From positions 1-42,002 of the forward strand of contig CAKPPO010000017.1 in assembly GCA_934177725.1 (NCBI GenBank): a stretch of 42,002 bases of DNA, in the 5' to 3' direction. Position numbers and translations under genes: made by a program. A model generated the notes under the pieces. The model did no database searches and was not told the DNA's origin. It saw nothing but the letters and a program-made list of their open reading frames with translations. This DNA is from an uncultured Clostridia bacterium. GTDB lineage: Bacteria; Bacillota; Clostridia; TANB77; CAG-508. Positions 16,490-24,408 of this stretch are shown here, piece by piece (the stretch's first letter is position 1; each line of letters begins with the position of its first letter).

Positions 16490-16858
16490 TTAAATTATTT
16501 TACTTACAAATATAAAAATTGCTATTATTACTGCGTTTAGTGCTGCTAGTACAACTGCTCCTGCTGCTACATCTTTTGCTATTTTGGCAATAGGATGAAA
16601 TTCTTTGGTAGATAAGTTAACTGCTTCTTCTATTGCTGTATTGACCATTTCTGTAATAATAACCAACATTGTTGCAAATGTTAAAAACATACACTCTGTA
16701 ATATTTAGCTTAAAGTATATTGCACAAATAATTACTGCTACTGCAATACACAATTGTACTTTTATATTACGCTGTGTTTTTACTGCATACCAAATTCCAC
16801 TAAGTGCTTTTTTCCATGCATCTATAAAATTTTTGTTTTTCAGCCTTTCGTCTTCCAT
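16490..16858 (-). CDS. dgkA: Diacylglycerol/undecaprenol kinase family protein
   Basis: This 122-residue membrane protein phosphorylates undecaprenol (Gram-positive members) or diacylglycerol using ATP. It has an amphipathic N-terminal helix with FIDAWKKALSGIWYAVKTQRNIKVQ. Three membrane segments follow, and between them lie the catalytic and metal motifs EMVNTAIEEAVN and AKIAKDVAAGAV. Length and layout match the family. It lies 11 bp downstream of ybeY, the usual neighbour in Firmicutes. In the cell it would recycle lipid carrier for wall synthesis, the same carrier that the glycosyltransferase-rubredoxin fusion uses. Confidence 0.93.
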   Translation of the reverse strand: MEDERLKNKNFIDAWKKALSGIWYAVKTQRNIKVQLCIAVAVIICAIYFKLNITECMFLTFATMLVIITEMVNTAIEEAVNLSTKEFHPIAKIAKDVAAGAVVLAALNAVIIAIFIFVSKII

Positions 16859-16869
16859 ATTTTGCTCCT

Positions 16870-17352
16870 TTACCTAGTTTGTTTTAGTATTGTTAATACT
16901 GCTTCTTCTTTAGGTCTCATTATTTGTTTGTCTTTTTCTTCTATATGGTCATATCCCATAATATGATAAAACCCATGAACTATCATATATGATAATTCTC
17001 TTTCGAAACTATGCTCATATTCTTCTGCTTGTTCTTTTACTCTTTCTAAAGAAATAACAATATCTCCTAGTACTTCTGGAACTTTATTTTTTGTTCTTTT
17101 TTCTACTATTTCATCTATTTCATTTTTTTCAAACATAGGAAAAGATAATACGTCTGTCTCTTTATCTATATTTCTATATTCTTTATTTAAAGTATGAATT
17201 TGATTTGGAGTTGTTAAAGTTATGCTCAAATAAAAATTTAAGTCTAATAAATTTTCTACTTTAAAACATGTTTGTACAATATTTTTTACAAATTCTTTTA
17301 GTTCTTCATTTTCTTCTACATCTAAAAAATATGTCTCTACTACTTCTTGCAT
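16870..17352 (-). CDS. ybeY: Endoribonuclease YbeY
   Basis: YbeY is a zinc-dependent endoribonuclease that takes part in 16S rRNA 3'-end maturation and ribosome quality control. The 160-residue protein has the central TLNKEYRNIDKETDVLSFPMF motif (split: TLNKEYRNID, then ETDVLSFP). It also has the metal-binding HGFYHIMGYDH with all three histidines near 122-132. The start overlaps the end of the preceding unknown gene by 13 bp, pointing to translational coupling. Neighbours yqfD, dgkA and era fit the conserved cluster. Confidence 0.95.
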   Translation of the reverse strand: MQEVVETYFLDVEENEELKEFVKNIVQTCFKVENLLDLNFYLSITLTTPNQIHTLNKEYRNIDKETDVLSFPMFEKNEIDEIVEKRTKNKVPEVLGDIVISLERVKEQAEEYEHSFERELSYMIVHGFYHIMGYDHIEEKDKQIMRPKEEAVLTILKQTR

Positions 17353-18545
17353 AATACTTTCCTTCCTATAAAACTACCTTCCGTTTTATGAATTCCATTT
17401 ATAGTTTTCATAGCTCCTAAAGATACTAATTTTTCTTTGTAAAATTTAATAATTTTATAATATTTATTTTCATTCTTATATACTTCTTTTAAATCTGCGC
17501 TAATAAATAGTATTTCTTTCTGTTTTTCATGTTCATATTTATTTTGGATTTTTTGAATTTCTTGGTATTTTTTCCAAAATGCTTTATATTTTTCTCTTTG
17601 TTCTGGCTTGTCCCAATATATTTTAGTAGATAGAAGTTTTACATTGTAATCCTCAATTAGACGAATTAACAATGAATAAGCTTTTTCTTGCTTTTTTATA
17701 ACTCTTGTATCTACAATTAGGCTTCTTACATCTTTTAGTAATTTTATATAGCATTGTTCTGCTACAATTAATGGTAAGCTATGTGTAAATAGTTTTCTAC
17801 TAATTGCAATTAATACCATTCTTTTTTCTATTCCTTCATTTTGGTCTAATTTTCCTATTGTATAGTTTTCATATTTTTCGTATTCTTCTATTACTTCTTT
17901 ATATGTAGTAGATTCTTCTTTTTCCATTTTTAGTGGTAAAATCTTTGTAATATATTCTTCTAATACATTAAATATTTTTTCAAAAATTACTTCTTTGTTT
18001 TGATATGTTAATTGATCTGCAAGCTTTATAGAAAAATGTTTTAGTAAACCTTTATATAATGCATCCATTTTTTCTATATAAAAAGGTTTATATCTTTCCA
18101 TTAGTTTAGGTTTATCTAGCTCTTTTATCGTTTCATAATCCAACTCTAATAAATATTTTTGTTTACGATATTTATATTCTAAATATTCTGTTTCTTTAAT
18201 ACGAATTACTTCATAATAACTAGATAAAGCATTTTTCTCAAAAACAGATGCTGTATCATTTTTTACCTTTTTATAAATAGAATCCATTATATGTTTGTCT
18301 ATAGCTTCTAAATATAAGCTAAATGTATCTTCATATTTTTTTTGTAAAGTTTCCTTTTTATTAGTATCTTCACTTTTTTCGATTTCTGAAAAAGCTTCAT
18401 ATGCTTTTAACACATTATTTCTCTTCATAGAAATTAACATTCCATTAATTCCTATTCTTGTAGGAACTAACAGTTTAGTGATAGTACTTGTTATTTTTGT
18501 AAAAAAGGTTTTATCTGTATAGACTCTTAAACTTCTTTCTTCCAT
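17340..18545 (-). CDS. Unknown 401-aa helical protein in the usual phoH position
   Basis: I do not recognise this family. The product is rich in charged residues and mostly helical, with likely coiled coils throughout. It has an N-terminal patch SLRVYTDKTFFTKITSTI followed by LLVPTRIGINGM, and a C-terminal IHKTEGSFIGRKVLCKK. There is no Walker A motif, so it is not PhoH, although it sits between yqfD and ybeY where phoH normally lies in Firmicutes. No signal peptide or clear membrane segment is present; the hydrophobic stretch near residue 20-35 is short. I chose the ATG at 18545, with AAGGAAG upstream; a TTG at 18563 is less likely. It is coupled to yqfD (14-bp gap) and overlaps ybeY by 13 bp. 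A role in sporulation or ribosome maturation would fit the position only. Confidence 0.7.
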   Translation of the reverse strand: MEERSLRVYTDKTFFTKITSTITKLLVPTRIGINGMLISMKRNNVLKAYEAFSEIEKSEDTNKKETLQKKYEDTFSLYLEAIDKHIMDSIYKKVKNDTASVFEKNALSSYYEVIRIKETEYLEYKYRKQKYLLELDYETIKELDKPKLMERYKPFYIEKMDALYKGLLKHFSIKLADQLTYQNKEVIFEKIFNVLEEYITKILPLKMEKEESTTYKEVIEEYEKYENYTIGKLDQNEGIEKRMVLIAISRKLFTHSLPLIVAEQCYIKLLKDVRSLIVDTRVIKKQEKAYSLLIRLIEDYNVKLLSTKIYWDKPEQREKYKAFWKKYQEIQKIQNKYEHEKQKEILFISADLKEVYKNENKYYKIIKFYKEKLVSLGAMKTINGIHKTEGSFIGRKVLCKK

Positions 18546-18559
18546 AGCACTTCTTCCTT

Positions 18560-19744
18560 TCAAAATACAATTTTTTCTTTTGTCCCAATTTCTTCTAGTA
18601 CTTCATATATCACTTGAGCTTCTATATATTCTTCTGTTTCTTGATAATTGATATAAGTATTTAAAATATTTTCTTTAACTTTTACTTGTTCATCTAATTT
18701 TTTCTTTGCTTCTTCTTCTGCCTTTTGTTTTGCTTGTTCTTTAGTATAAGTTATAGTTTCTTCTATTAATTCATAGTTATTTTTTTGTATTATTTCTACT
18801 GGTAAATAAAAGTCTGAAAATAATTTTATTTTTTTATTTTGTTCTATTGTATCATATTTTTTAAATTTTGAAAGAGTTTTATAAAAATTTATTGTAAAAT
18901 TATTTATTCTTACGGAATATTTTGTTTCCTCGTTTTCTGTTTTCCTTGAAACTACTTGATTTAACTCAACTTTTTCATTTTGAGTATACCAAACTTTTGC
19001 CTGAACACTGCCATTTGCATGTACATATCTTGTTCCTGTGAACTTTCCTTCTAGCCATCCTCCTATTACAGGTGTACCTTCTTTTATTACATCACCTTTT
19101 TTTACTAGGGGTGTGCCATTTATAGCGTTTACTTTTTCAATTATTCCTGCTTTTGTTGCAACAATGTTACAGTACTCATCTTCTTTAATAATATCTGGCT
19201 TTTTATCTGCTTCTACTACTTTTACAATAGCATTTGTTCCTCTTATATCTATTCCTACCCATGCTAAATCATTTCTATCCAATCTCATTTTATTTATAAT
19301 TTCTTTTGTGTCCACCTTATTTTTAAAGGTTCCTATTTCTAATCCTTCTCTTTTTAGAGTTTGTAATATTTCTTCTTTATCTATTTTTTCATTTCCTACT
19401 ACTTCGATATTCCATACAAAATTAGATAAAGAAACTATTGCTACTATAATCAATATTAATGAAATGAAGAAAATTTTTCTTTTTCTATATTTATTAAAAA
19501 TAAAAGGAAGACCTCTCTTTTGTTTTATACTTACTTTGCATTTTGCTTGTTTAGCAAATTTGACTATTTGTCTAAAATCTTTTATACTTACATTTGCTTC
19601 TAACAAAGTTGTCTTTTTTCTTTTACTATTCCAAATAAGAATGCCTTTATTTGAACATAAATTCATTAATCTTTCTATAAAATATCCTTCTATAGTTATT
19701 CTTACATAACCCAATAAGTAATTCTTAAGTATTTGTATGTACAA
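18560..19744 (-). CDS. yqfD: Sporulation protein YqfD
   Basis: YqfD is a membrane protein needed for normal sporulation and part of the mother-cell (sigma-E) programme in Bacillus. The 394-residue product has the YqfD opening (LLGYVRITIEGYFIERLMNL, residues 10-29). Its single membrane segment lies near residues 92-112. A beta-rich region follows, with WVGIDIRGTNAIVKVVEA and VKKGDVIKEGTPVIGG, typical of the family. The C-terminal third is a charged helix (KQKAEEEAKKKLDEQ). It follows yqfC by 32 bp in the same direction, the conserved arrangement. Confidence 0.9.
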   Translation of the reverse strand: MYIQILKNYLLGYVRITIEGYFIERLMNLCSNKGILIWNSKRKKTTLLEANVSIKDFRQIVKFAKQAKCKVSIKQKRGLPFIFNKYRKRKIFFISLILIIVAIVSLSNFVWNIEVVGNEKIDKEEILQTLKREGLEIGTFKNKVDTKEIINKMRLDRNDLAWVGIDIRGTNAIVKVVEADKKPDIIKEDEYCNIVATKAGIIEKVNAINGTPLVKKGDVIKEGTPVIGGWLEGKFTGTRYVHANGSVQAKVWYTQNEKVELNQVVSRKTENEETKYSVRINNFTINFYKTLSKFKKYDTIEQNKKIKLFSDFYLPVEIIQKNNYELIEETITYTKEQAKQKAEEEAKKKLDEQVKVKENILNTYINYQETEEYIEAQVIYEVLEEIGTKEKIVF

Positions 19745-19776
19745 AGTAAATCCTCCTTATTTATCAATTGTTTTCT

Positions 19777-20061
19777 CTATTCGTCAATTGTCCTTTCAAA
19801 GTCTATTCCTTCTATTTTTCCAGTAATTAAAATATCATCATTAGTCATTTCATTTAAATTTAACTCAAAACCATTTATATTAATTATTCCTATATGCGTA
19901 CTTAAGCGAATATAGAAATCTTGATATTCTAAAATATTTTTATAATTTTCCACCAACAATTCTTCAAACCCAATTAAGGTTAATTTAGGCTTTTCTGAAG
20001 AAATTTCTTGTGGTATTTCCAATAGTTCTTCAAATCGACTCTGCTTTTTTCTTCTTTTCAT
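19777..20061 (-). CDS. yqfC: Sporulation protein YqfC
   Basis: The 94-residue protein fits YqfC/YabP-like sporulation proteins. An N-terminal basic stretch is followed by LEIPQEISSEKPKLTLIGFE, the family's core start, and YIRLSTHIGIININGFELNL and ILITGKIEGIDF follow. YqfC is encoded with YqfD in endospore formers and is expressed in the mother cell; its biochemical role is not settled. The start has a good GGAGA site. It lies between pdaA (27-bp gap) and yqfD, so the three sporulation genes may form one unit. Confidence 0.85.
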   Translation of the reverse strand: MKRRKKQSRFEELLEIPQEISSEKPKLTLIGFEELLVENYKNILEYQDFYIRLSTHIGIININGFELNLNEMTNDDILITGKIEGIDFERTIDE

Positions 20062-20088
20062 CTTTCTCTCCTTTATTACCTTATACTT

Positions 20089-20898
20089 TTAACGTTCGAA
20101 CTGATCTAATGTAGCAAATTCATACCCCATTTGCTTTATCTGTTTTATGCAATAATCTAATACATTTGTATTATCTTTTGAATTTCCATGTAGTAAAATT
20201 ACTGCTCCATTATGAATATTATCTAATATTTTCTTTTTAGCATAATCTTCTCTTCCCTGCTTTTTCTCGTCCCAATCATCATACGCAAATGACCACATTA
20301 CATGTGTGTAACCTAAATTGTTACAATATGCCACACTTTTTTCGCTATATTCTCCTTTTGGTGGTCTTAAGTATTTCATTTCATATCCGAATTTTTCGTA
20401 TATTGTTGTATGAAGAGTCATTACTTCGCTTTTTATTTGTTCTAAGGTAAGTGATGGCATACTTTTATGATTTACTGTATGATTTCCTATTGTATGTCCT
20501 TCATCTATCATTTTCTGCACTAATTCTGGCTTTGTGTTCACATAGTGTGCTGTTATAAAAAAACATGCTTTTACATCATTTTGCTTTAAAACTTCCAGTA
20601 TTTTTTCTGTATAGCCTGCCTCATACCCTTCATCAAATGTTAGATATACTTTCTTTGAATCTTTGCCACCCATTGCTATTCCTTTTGCTTCATCTATTAT
20701 TCTTTTATTTGTTGAACCTAAATCAGGTTGCTCATGATTATCATTTCTTTTTATTCCCCATTCTATTTTTTTAGAACTTAAACTATCTATTGTAGTAGCA
20801 CTTGTATTAATAGTTTTGTTACTTGTTAAGGAATTTACTATGCAAAATGTAAATATAGCAATAACTAATATGCTAAACGTATAAAAATATTTTTTCAT
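20089..20898 (-). CDS. pdaA: PdaA-type polysaccharide deacetylase (delta-lactam biosynthesis)
   Basis: PdaA deacetylates N-acetylmuramic acid during spore cortex formation, leading to muramic delta-lactam, the mark that germination enzymes recognise. The 269-residue product has a signal anchor (residues 4-24) and then a NodB domain. Motif 1, YLTFDEGYEAGYTEKIL, is of the PdaA kind (FDxGYExGYT) and not the usual TFDDG. The metal-binding HTIGNHTVNHKSM, the RPPKGEYS motif, the WSFAYDDWD stretch and the C-terminal GAVILLHG follow. All fit PdaA. It heads the sporulation genes yqfC and yqfD and is divergent from the agr response regulator. Confidence 0.92.
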   Translation of the reverse strand: MKKYFYTFSILVIAIFTFCIVNSLTSNKTINTSATTIDSLSSKKIEWGIKRNDNHEQPDLGSTNKRIIDEAKGIAMGGKDSKKVYLTFDEGYEAGYTEKILEVLKQNDVKACFFITAHYVNTKPELVQKMIDEGHTIGNHTVNHKSMPSLTLEQIKSEVMTLHTTIYEKFGYEMKYLRPPKGEYSEKSVAYCNNLGYTHVMWSFAYDDWDEKKQGREDYAKKKILDNIHNGAVILLHGNSKDNTNVLDYCIKQIKQMGYEFATLDQFER

Positions 20899-21070
20899 AT
20901 AAATACTCCCTTCGTCCTTAAATTTTATGATTTTTGTTTTAAATTATTACTTTATTTATGGATATAATTTATTTTTCAAAAATCTTTTTTTGTATTTTTA
21001 TACTTATGAATTTAATTTGCTCTGTATGTATTGCATAAGTTTTCCCTTATTTTTACGCATTTATGCACAT

Positions 21071-21077
21071 TTCGACA
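21071..21077 (-). promoter_or_regulatory. Spo0A box upstream of the agr regulator genes
   Basis: TTCGACA here reads TGTCGAA on the minus strand, an exact 0A-box core inside AATGTCGAAAT. It lies 29 bp before the -35 of the agrA/agrC promoter and about 170 bp from the pdaA start, in the divergent region 20899-21214. Confidence 0.5.
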
Positions 21078-21106
21078 TTTTTTTATTTTTTATCTCAAGT
21101 TTTCTA

Positions 21107-21135
21107 TTGACAATGATATTTTTTTGAATTATTAT
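21107..21135 (+). promoter_or_regulatory. Sigma-A promoter of agrA/agrC
   Basis: TTGACA at 21107-21112 and TATTAT at 21130-21135 are separated by 17 bp, a near-perfect promoter. The leader to the ATG at 21215 is about 70 nt and contains GGAGG at its end. Confidence 0.85.
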
Positions 21136-21214
21136 GTATTAAATAATAAATAGGTAAATTTTTCCAGTTTACTTTTTCATTATTTTTATTCAATTTAACA
21201 CGGAGGATGAAGAT

Positions 21215-21952
21215 ATGTTGAATTTTGTTCTTTGTGATGATAATCAGTCTATTTTAGACAGGCTATGCAAAATGTTGGAATCACTTTTTATTAAGCATAA
21301 TTTTGATGCAGAAATAGTCTTTTCTTCTACAACGCCTGAGAGTACACTTGAATATGTTAAAAACAATAATGTAAATGTACTATTTTTAGATATTGATTTA
21401 AAATCCAAAATGTCAGGCTTAGATTTAGCAAGTCAAATTAGAAAAACAAATAAACAGGTTTATATTATTTTTACAAGCGCACATTTGGAATATGTTTTAA
21501 TTGCTTATCAATATAAAACTTTTGATTTCATTCCAAAACCAATTACAGTAGAAAGATTGGAAGAAACTTTTTTGCGAATTGTAGATGATATAAAGGCTGA
21601 CTACAAAAAAAGCAATTTTATTAGAATTGATAGTAGAAATACTATTATTAATGAGGATAGTATTAAATTTATAAAAAAAGATGGAATGAAATTAGTCTTT
21701 TACACTGATAGCAGAATTTATGAAACATATAGTTCTTTTAACAAGATTGAAGAAATTCTGCCCTCTAATTTTGTTAGGTGCCACAAATCTTATATTGCAA
21801 ATTTGAACAAAATTTATGATATTAGTCCTAGTGATAATAGTATTTCTTTTGACAGCACTTCTAATATGAAGTGTTATATAGGACCAAAATATAAAAATAA
21901 AATAATGGAGGTTTTTAAAAATGATAGAAATTTTACAAACAATTTGGAGTAG
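21215..21952 (+). CDS. agrA: AgrA-like LytTR response regulator
   Basis: A two-domain response regulator of 245 residues. The receiver domain (1-120) shows the acidic pair at 8-9 (CDD), the phospho-acceptor Asp59 in VLFLDIDL, and the FDFIPKPI switch region. The C-terminal LytTR DNA-binding domain (about 135-235) carries FIRIDSRNTII and FVRCHKSYIANLNKI. These are typical of AgrA/VirR-type regulators that bind direct repeats. The gene starts after GGAGG and overlaps the kinase gene by 32 bp, so the pair is coupled. With AgrB and AgrD encoded opposite, a role as the Agr output regulator is likely. It may bind the 9-bp direct repeats upstream of agrB. Confidence 0.88.
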   Translation: MLNFVLCDDNQSILDRLCKMLESLFIKHNFDAEIVFSSTTPESTLEYVKNNNVNVLFLDIDLKSKMSGLDLASQIRKTNKQVYIIFTSAHLEYVLIAYQYKTFDFIPKPITVERLEETFLRIVDDIKADYKKSNFIRIDSRNTIINEDSIKFIKKDGMKLVFYTDSRIYETYSSFNKIEEILPSNFVRCHKSYIANLNKIYDISPSDNSISFDSTSNMKCYIGPKYKNKIMEVFKNDRNFTNNLE

Positions 21953-23270
21953 TTTAACTACAGAGAATCCGGTATTAACTAATTATATATGCGTTCCTTT
22001 AGCTTTTATTGAAGCTTACGTTTCTATGCTTTTGTTTACTACTTTATTAAATATCAGTGCAACTAAAAGACAGAAATTATTGTATGTTTTAATTGTATCT
22101 ATATTTGGAGCTATTATTAGATTAATTGTTCCAAGTCCATTTAATGCATTTATGAATTTTATAGTTATGTTCTTAAATATTTTATTTATATTCAAACCAA
22201 CTTTTTTAAGGGGAATCCTTTGTTTAGTTTTTCCATTTATAGTAGAAGCATTATTAGAATCTACTTTGGCAAGAATATATTATTGTGTGTTTTCCGTTGA
22301 CTATGTAGAAGGAGGAAATATTCCTTTGCACAGATTAGTTGGTACTCTTGTTATATATTTAGTAATGTTTTTAATCTACGTTTTATTAAAATATTTCAAA
22401 ATCAACTTATCTAAATTACAAGTTCTAGACAAAAAGAAAAAGTTTTGGTTAATTTTCTCTACATTATTTGGAATAATATTAATTGGCTTGCAAGTATATA
22501 TGATTACTTTTTACGTCTCATATTTACCTTTTTTCATAACAATTATATTTATGGCTACATTAGTTGCATATTTTATAATTAGTTTGTATACAATGTTTAC
22601 TGTTTCAAAACTTGAAACAACATCAATGAATTTAGAAGAAGCAACATTATATAATAAAACATTGCAAATGCTTCAAGATAATACTAGAGCTTTTAGACAT
22701 GACTTTTCTAATATTGTACAAGGTATGGCTGGTTTTATAGATAAAAACGACATGGAAGGTTTAAGAAAATATTATTCTCAACTTTTAGAAGATATTCAGC
22801 ATACAAACAACTTAACAACCTTAAGTCCAGAAGTCGTAAACAATCCTGCTATATATAATGTTTTAGCAACTAAATATCATAAAGCAGACCAACTTGGTAT
22901 AAAAATTAATTTAGAGGCCTTTCTAAATATGAATGACTTACATATTAAAATATATGAATTTACAAGAGTTCTTGGTATTCTTATGGATAATGCTATAGAA
23001 GCTGCAAAAGAATGTGATGAAAAAATGATAAATGTTATATTTAGAAAAGATTCTAGAAAACATATGCAATTACTAATTATAGAAAACACATATACAAATA
23101 AAGATATTAACACAGATAAAATATTTGAAAAGGGTTATTCAACTAAAAAAGGAAATACTGGACTTGGATTATGGGAAGTAAGACAAATATTGAAGAAAAA
23201 TAATAATCTAAATTTATTTACTACTAAAAATGATGAATTTTTTACTCAACAATTTGAAATATTTTATTAA
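21921..23270 (+). CDS. agrC: AgrC-like GHKL sensor histidine kinase
   Basis: The 449-residue protein has an N-terminal sensor of about six to seven membrane segments (residues 20-230). Next comes a dimerisation helix with FRHDFSNIVQGM, in which His260 is the probable phosphorylation site. The GHKL ATP-binding domain contains the N-box GILMDNAIEAAKE and the G-box KKGNTGLGLWEV near 405. This layout is that of AgrC-type receptors for cyclic peptides. The start follows GGAGG inside the end of the regulator gene. The order regulator-kinase differs from the S. aureus order, and the peptide genes lie on the opposite strand and converge on it. Confidence 0.88.
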   Translation: MIEILQTIWSSLTTENPVLTNYICVPLAFIEAYVSMLLFTTLLNISATKRQKLLYVLIVSIFGAIIRLIVPSPFNAFMNFIVMFLNILFIFKPTFLRGILCLVFPFIVEALLESTLARIYYCVFSVDYVEGGNIPLHRLVGTLVIYLVMFLIYVLLKYFKINLSKLQVLDKKKKFWLIFSTLFGIILIGLQVYMITFYVSYLPFFITIIFMATLVAYFIISLYTMFTVSKLETTSMNLEEATLYNKTLQMLQDNTRAFRHDFSNIVQGMAGFIDKNDMEGLRKYYSQLLEDIQHTNNLTTLSPEVVNNPAIYNVLATKYHKADQLGIKINLEAFLNMNDLHIKIYEFTRVLGILMDNAIEAAKECDEKMINVIFRKDSRKHMQLLIIENTYTNKDINTDKIFEKGYSTKKGNTGLGLWEVRQILKKNNNLNLFTTKNDEFFTQQFEIFY

Positions 23271-23283
23271 AAAACCAGAATCA

Positions 23284-23318
23284 AGATTTTGTACGCAGTG
23301 CAAACTGCTACAAAATCT
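23284..23318 (+). terminator. Strong hairpin after agrC
   Basis: AGATTTTGTA-c-GCAGT pairs with ACTGC-TACAAAATCT across a GCAA loop: 15 bp with one bulged base, 13 bp after the agrC stop. No T-run follows, so this may be an mRNA-stabilising 3' hairpin or processing site and not a true terminator. Confidence 0.5.
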
Positions 23319-23387
23319 AATTTCTGCCATATTTATCTTTTACAGAAAGTTATCATACCATTATAACTTTCCTAGAATATAAGAAAG

Positions 23388-23418
23388 TAAAAACAAGATA
23401 GTTTAAAAACTATCTTGT
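23388..23418 (-). terminator. Terminator after agrD
   Basis: A perfect 12-bp stem (ACAAGATAGTTT with its complement) is followed on the minus strand by TTTTTACTTTC. It lies 22 bp after the agrD stop and would end the agrBD transcript. On the plus strand the following T-run is weak. Confidence 0.85.
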
Positions 23419-23440
23419 CTTTGTATATGTAATAAATAAA

Positions 23441-23560
23441 TTAGTCTTTTTTAATTAATGATGCAGGCATTTTTGGTTGGTGCCAAACTCCTAATAAAAC
23501 ACATGCTGTGTTTGTAGATTTTGCGTATTTTTCTGCGATTTTTGCTAATAATTTTAACAT
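23441..23560 (-). CDS. agrD: AgrD-like cyclic peptide autoinducer precursor, 39 aa
   Basis: I found this short gene by translating the minus strand downstream of agrB. The 39-residue product has the three-part AgrD plan. An amphipathic basic N-terminal helix (MLKLLAKIAEKYAKS) comes first. A core with one cysteine, TACVLLGVW, follows. Then comes the conserved HQPKMP processing motif and a charged tail (ASLIKKD). Known clostridial AgrD proteins share the H(Q/E)PxxP motif after the signal core. AgrB would cut after the core and form a thiolactone at Cys20. If the cut is just before HQP, the ring would have seven residues, more than the usual five; a ring of five would end at the glycine. A ribosome binding site AGGGGG lies 8 bases upstream. 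The gap to agrB is 73 bp. Confidence 0.9.
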   Translation of the reverse strand: MLKLLAKIAEKYAKSTNTACVLLGVWHQPKMPASLIKKD

Positions 23561-23633
23561 AATTTTTTCCCCCTATAATATTACATTATATAATAAAGTA
23601 TTGCCGGCTAATACTTGTATTATCTTAAAAAAT

Positions 23634-24257
23634 TTAAACATTTTGTGCTTTTAAATATTCTTCGTATCCATATTTATTTTTAGTTATAATATATGCTAAT
23701 CTTGTAATTGAAAGCGTTTGTATAAATGTACCTAATATAATCAAATTTGATATTGTATTATTTGGTATAAACGTTGCTACTACTAAATTTATAATTAGAA
23801 AAATATATGATAATATTTTTTTAATTTTTCTTTCTCTTTTAGTTAATATTGGAAGGTTTTCTGTATCTGCTGGTGCATAAATACTTACCATTATTATTCC
23901 TAATATAAGAATTCCTATTATTGTTATATATTTAGAAATATCATTTGGAAAATTCCATATTGTGCTTATATAAGCATTTCCACAATATACTATGTTTGTG
24001 CATAAAAAACATCCTATATGTGTTTTTAAATGAAATCCTCCTGAAGCAGTTTTATATGGTAATAATAAGAAGAAAGCAAGTAGTGTTTGCCACCATAATC
24101 CTAAAATAATTCCAAGTCCAAACATTAAAAATATTTTTGGTATTTCTCCTACAATAAGTTGTATACCATAATTTATAACCTCTGCCCTTTCGTCATCTAT
24201 TTCTGGCATTTGTTTTCGAATTTTATTTGTTAGGCATTCACAAATTTTATCTATCAT
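23634..24257 (-). CDS. agrB: AgrB-like accessory gene regulator (peptide processing protease)
   Basis: AgrB is an integral membrane cysteine endopeptidase that cleaves the AgrD C-terminus and helps form the peptide thiolactone. The ATG at 24257 follows AGAGGTG and yields 207 residues; an upstream start would add 18 charged residues with no binding site. The catalytic His and Cys are in TASGGFHLKTHIGC, near residues 75-85, as in S. aureus AgrB. About four to six membrane segments are visible. The gene is followed by agrD, and faces agrA/agrC tail to tail. The ribosomal pseudouridine synthase gene lies upstream behind a terminator, so agrBD has its own promoter in 24258-24340. Confidence 0.93.
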   Translation of the reverse strand: MIDKICECLTNKIRKQMPEIDDERAEVINYGIQLIVGEIPKIFLMFGLGIILGLWWQTLLAFFLLLPYKTASGGFHLKTHIGCFLCTNIVYCGNAYISTIWNFPNDISKYITIIGILILGIIMVSIYAPADTENLPILTKRERKIKKILSYIFLIINLVVATFIPNNTISNLIILGTFIQTLSITRLAYIITKNKYGYEEYLKAQNV

Positions 24258-24323
24258 GTGTTCACCTCTTTTTTTATTTTCTAAAACAATATTATTCTTT
24301 TTTCGACGCAATTTTTTATTTTA

Positions 24324-24353
24324 TATATGAAACTCAAAAAAACTTATACGAAA
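24324..24353 (-). promoter_or_regulatory. Candidate LytTR (AgrA-type) direct repeats upstream of agrB
   Basis: On the minus strand, TTTCGTATA and TTTCATATA (8 of 9 identical) are separated by exactly 12 bp. That is the 9-12-9 layout known for AgrA sites, although the bases differ from the S. aureus ACAGTTAAG. They lie 67-96 bp before the agrB ATG. One half overlaps the terminator of the preceding gene. No clear -35/-10 pair was assigned downstream. Confidence 0.45.
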
Positions 24354-24380
24354 ACTTTAAAATTAATTTTCATATAAGTT
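24341..24380 (-). terminator. Terminator after the RluA-family gene
   Basis: A 14-bp stem with one G-U wobble (AACTTATATGAAAA with TTTTCGTATAAGTT) is followed by a T-rich run on the minus strand. It lies 29 bp after the pseudouridine synthase stop and insulates agrB from it. Confidence 0.75.
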
Positions 24381-24408
24381 TTTGTCTGTTTTATAAAATT
24401 GACATAAA

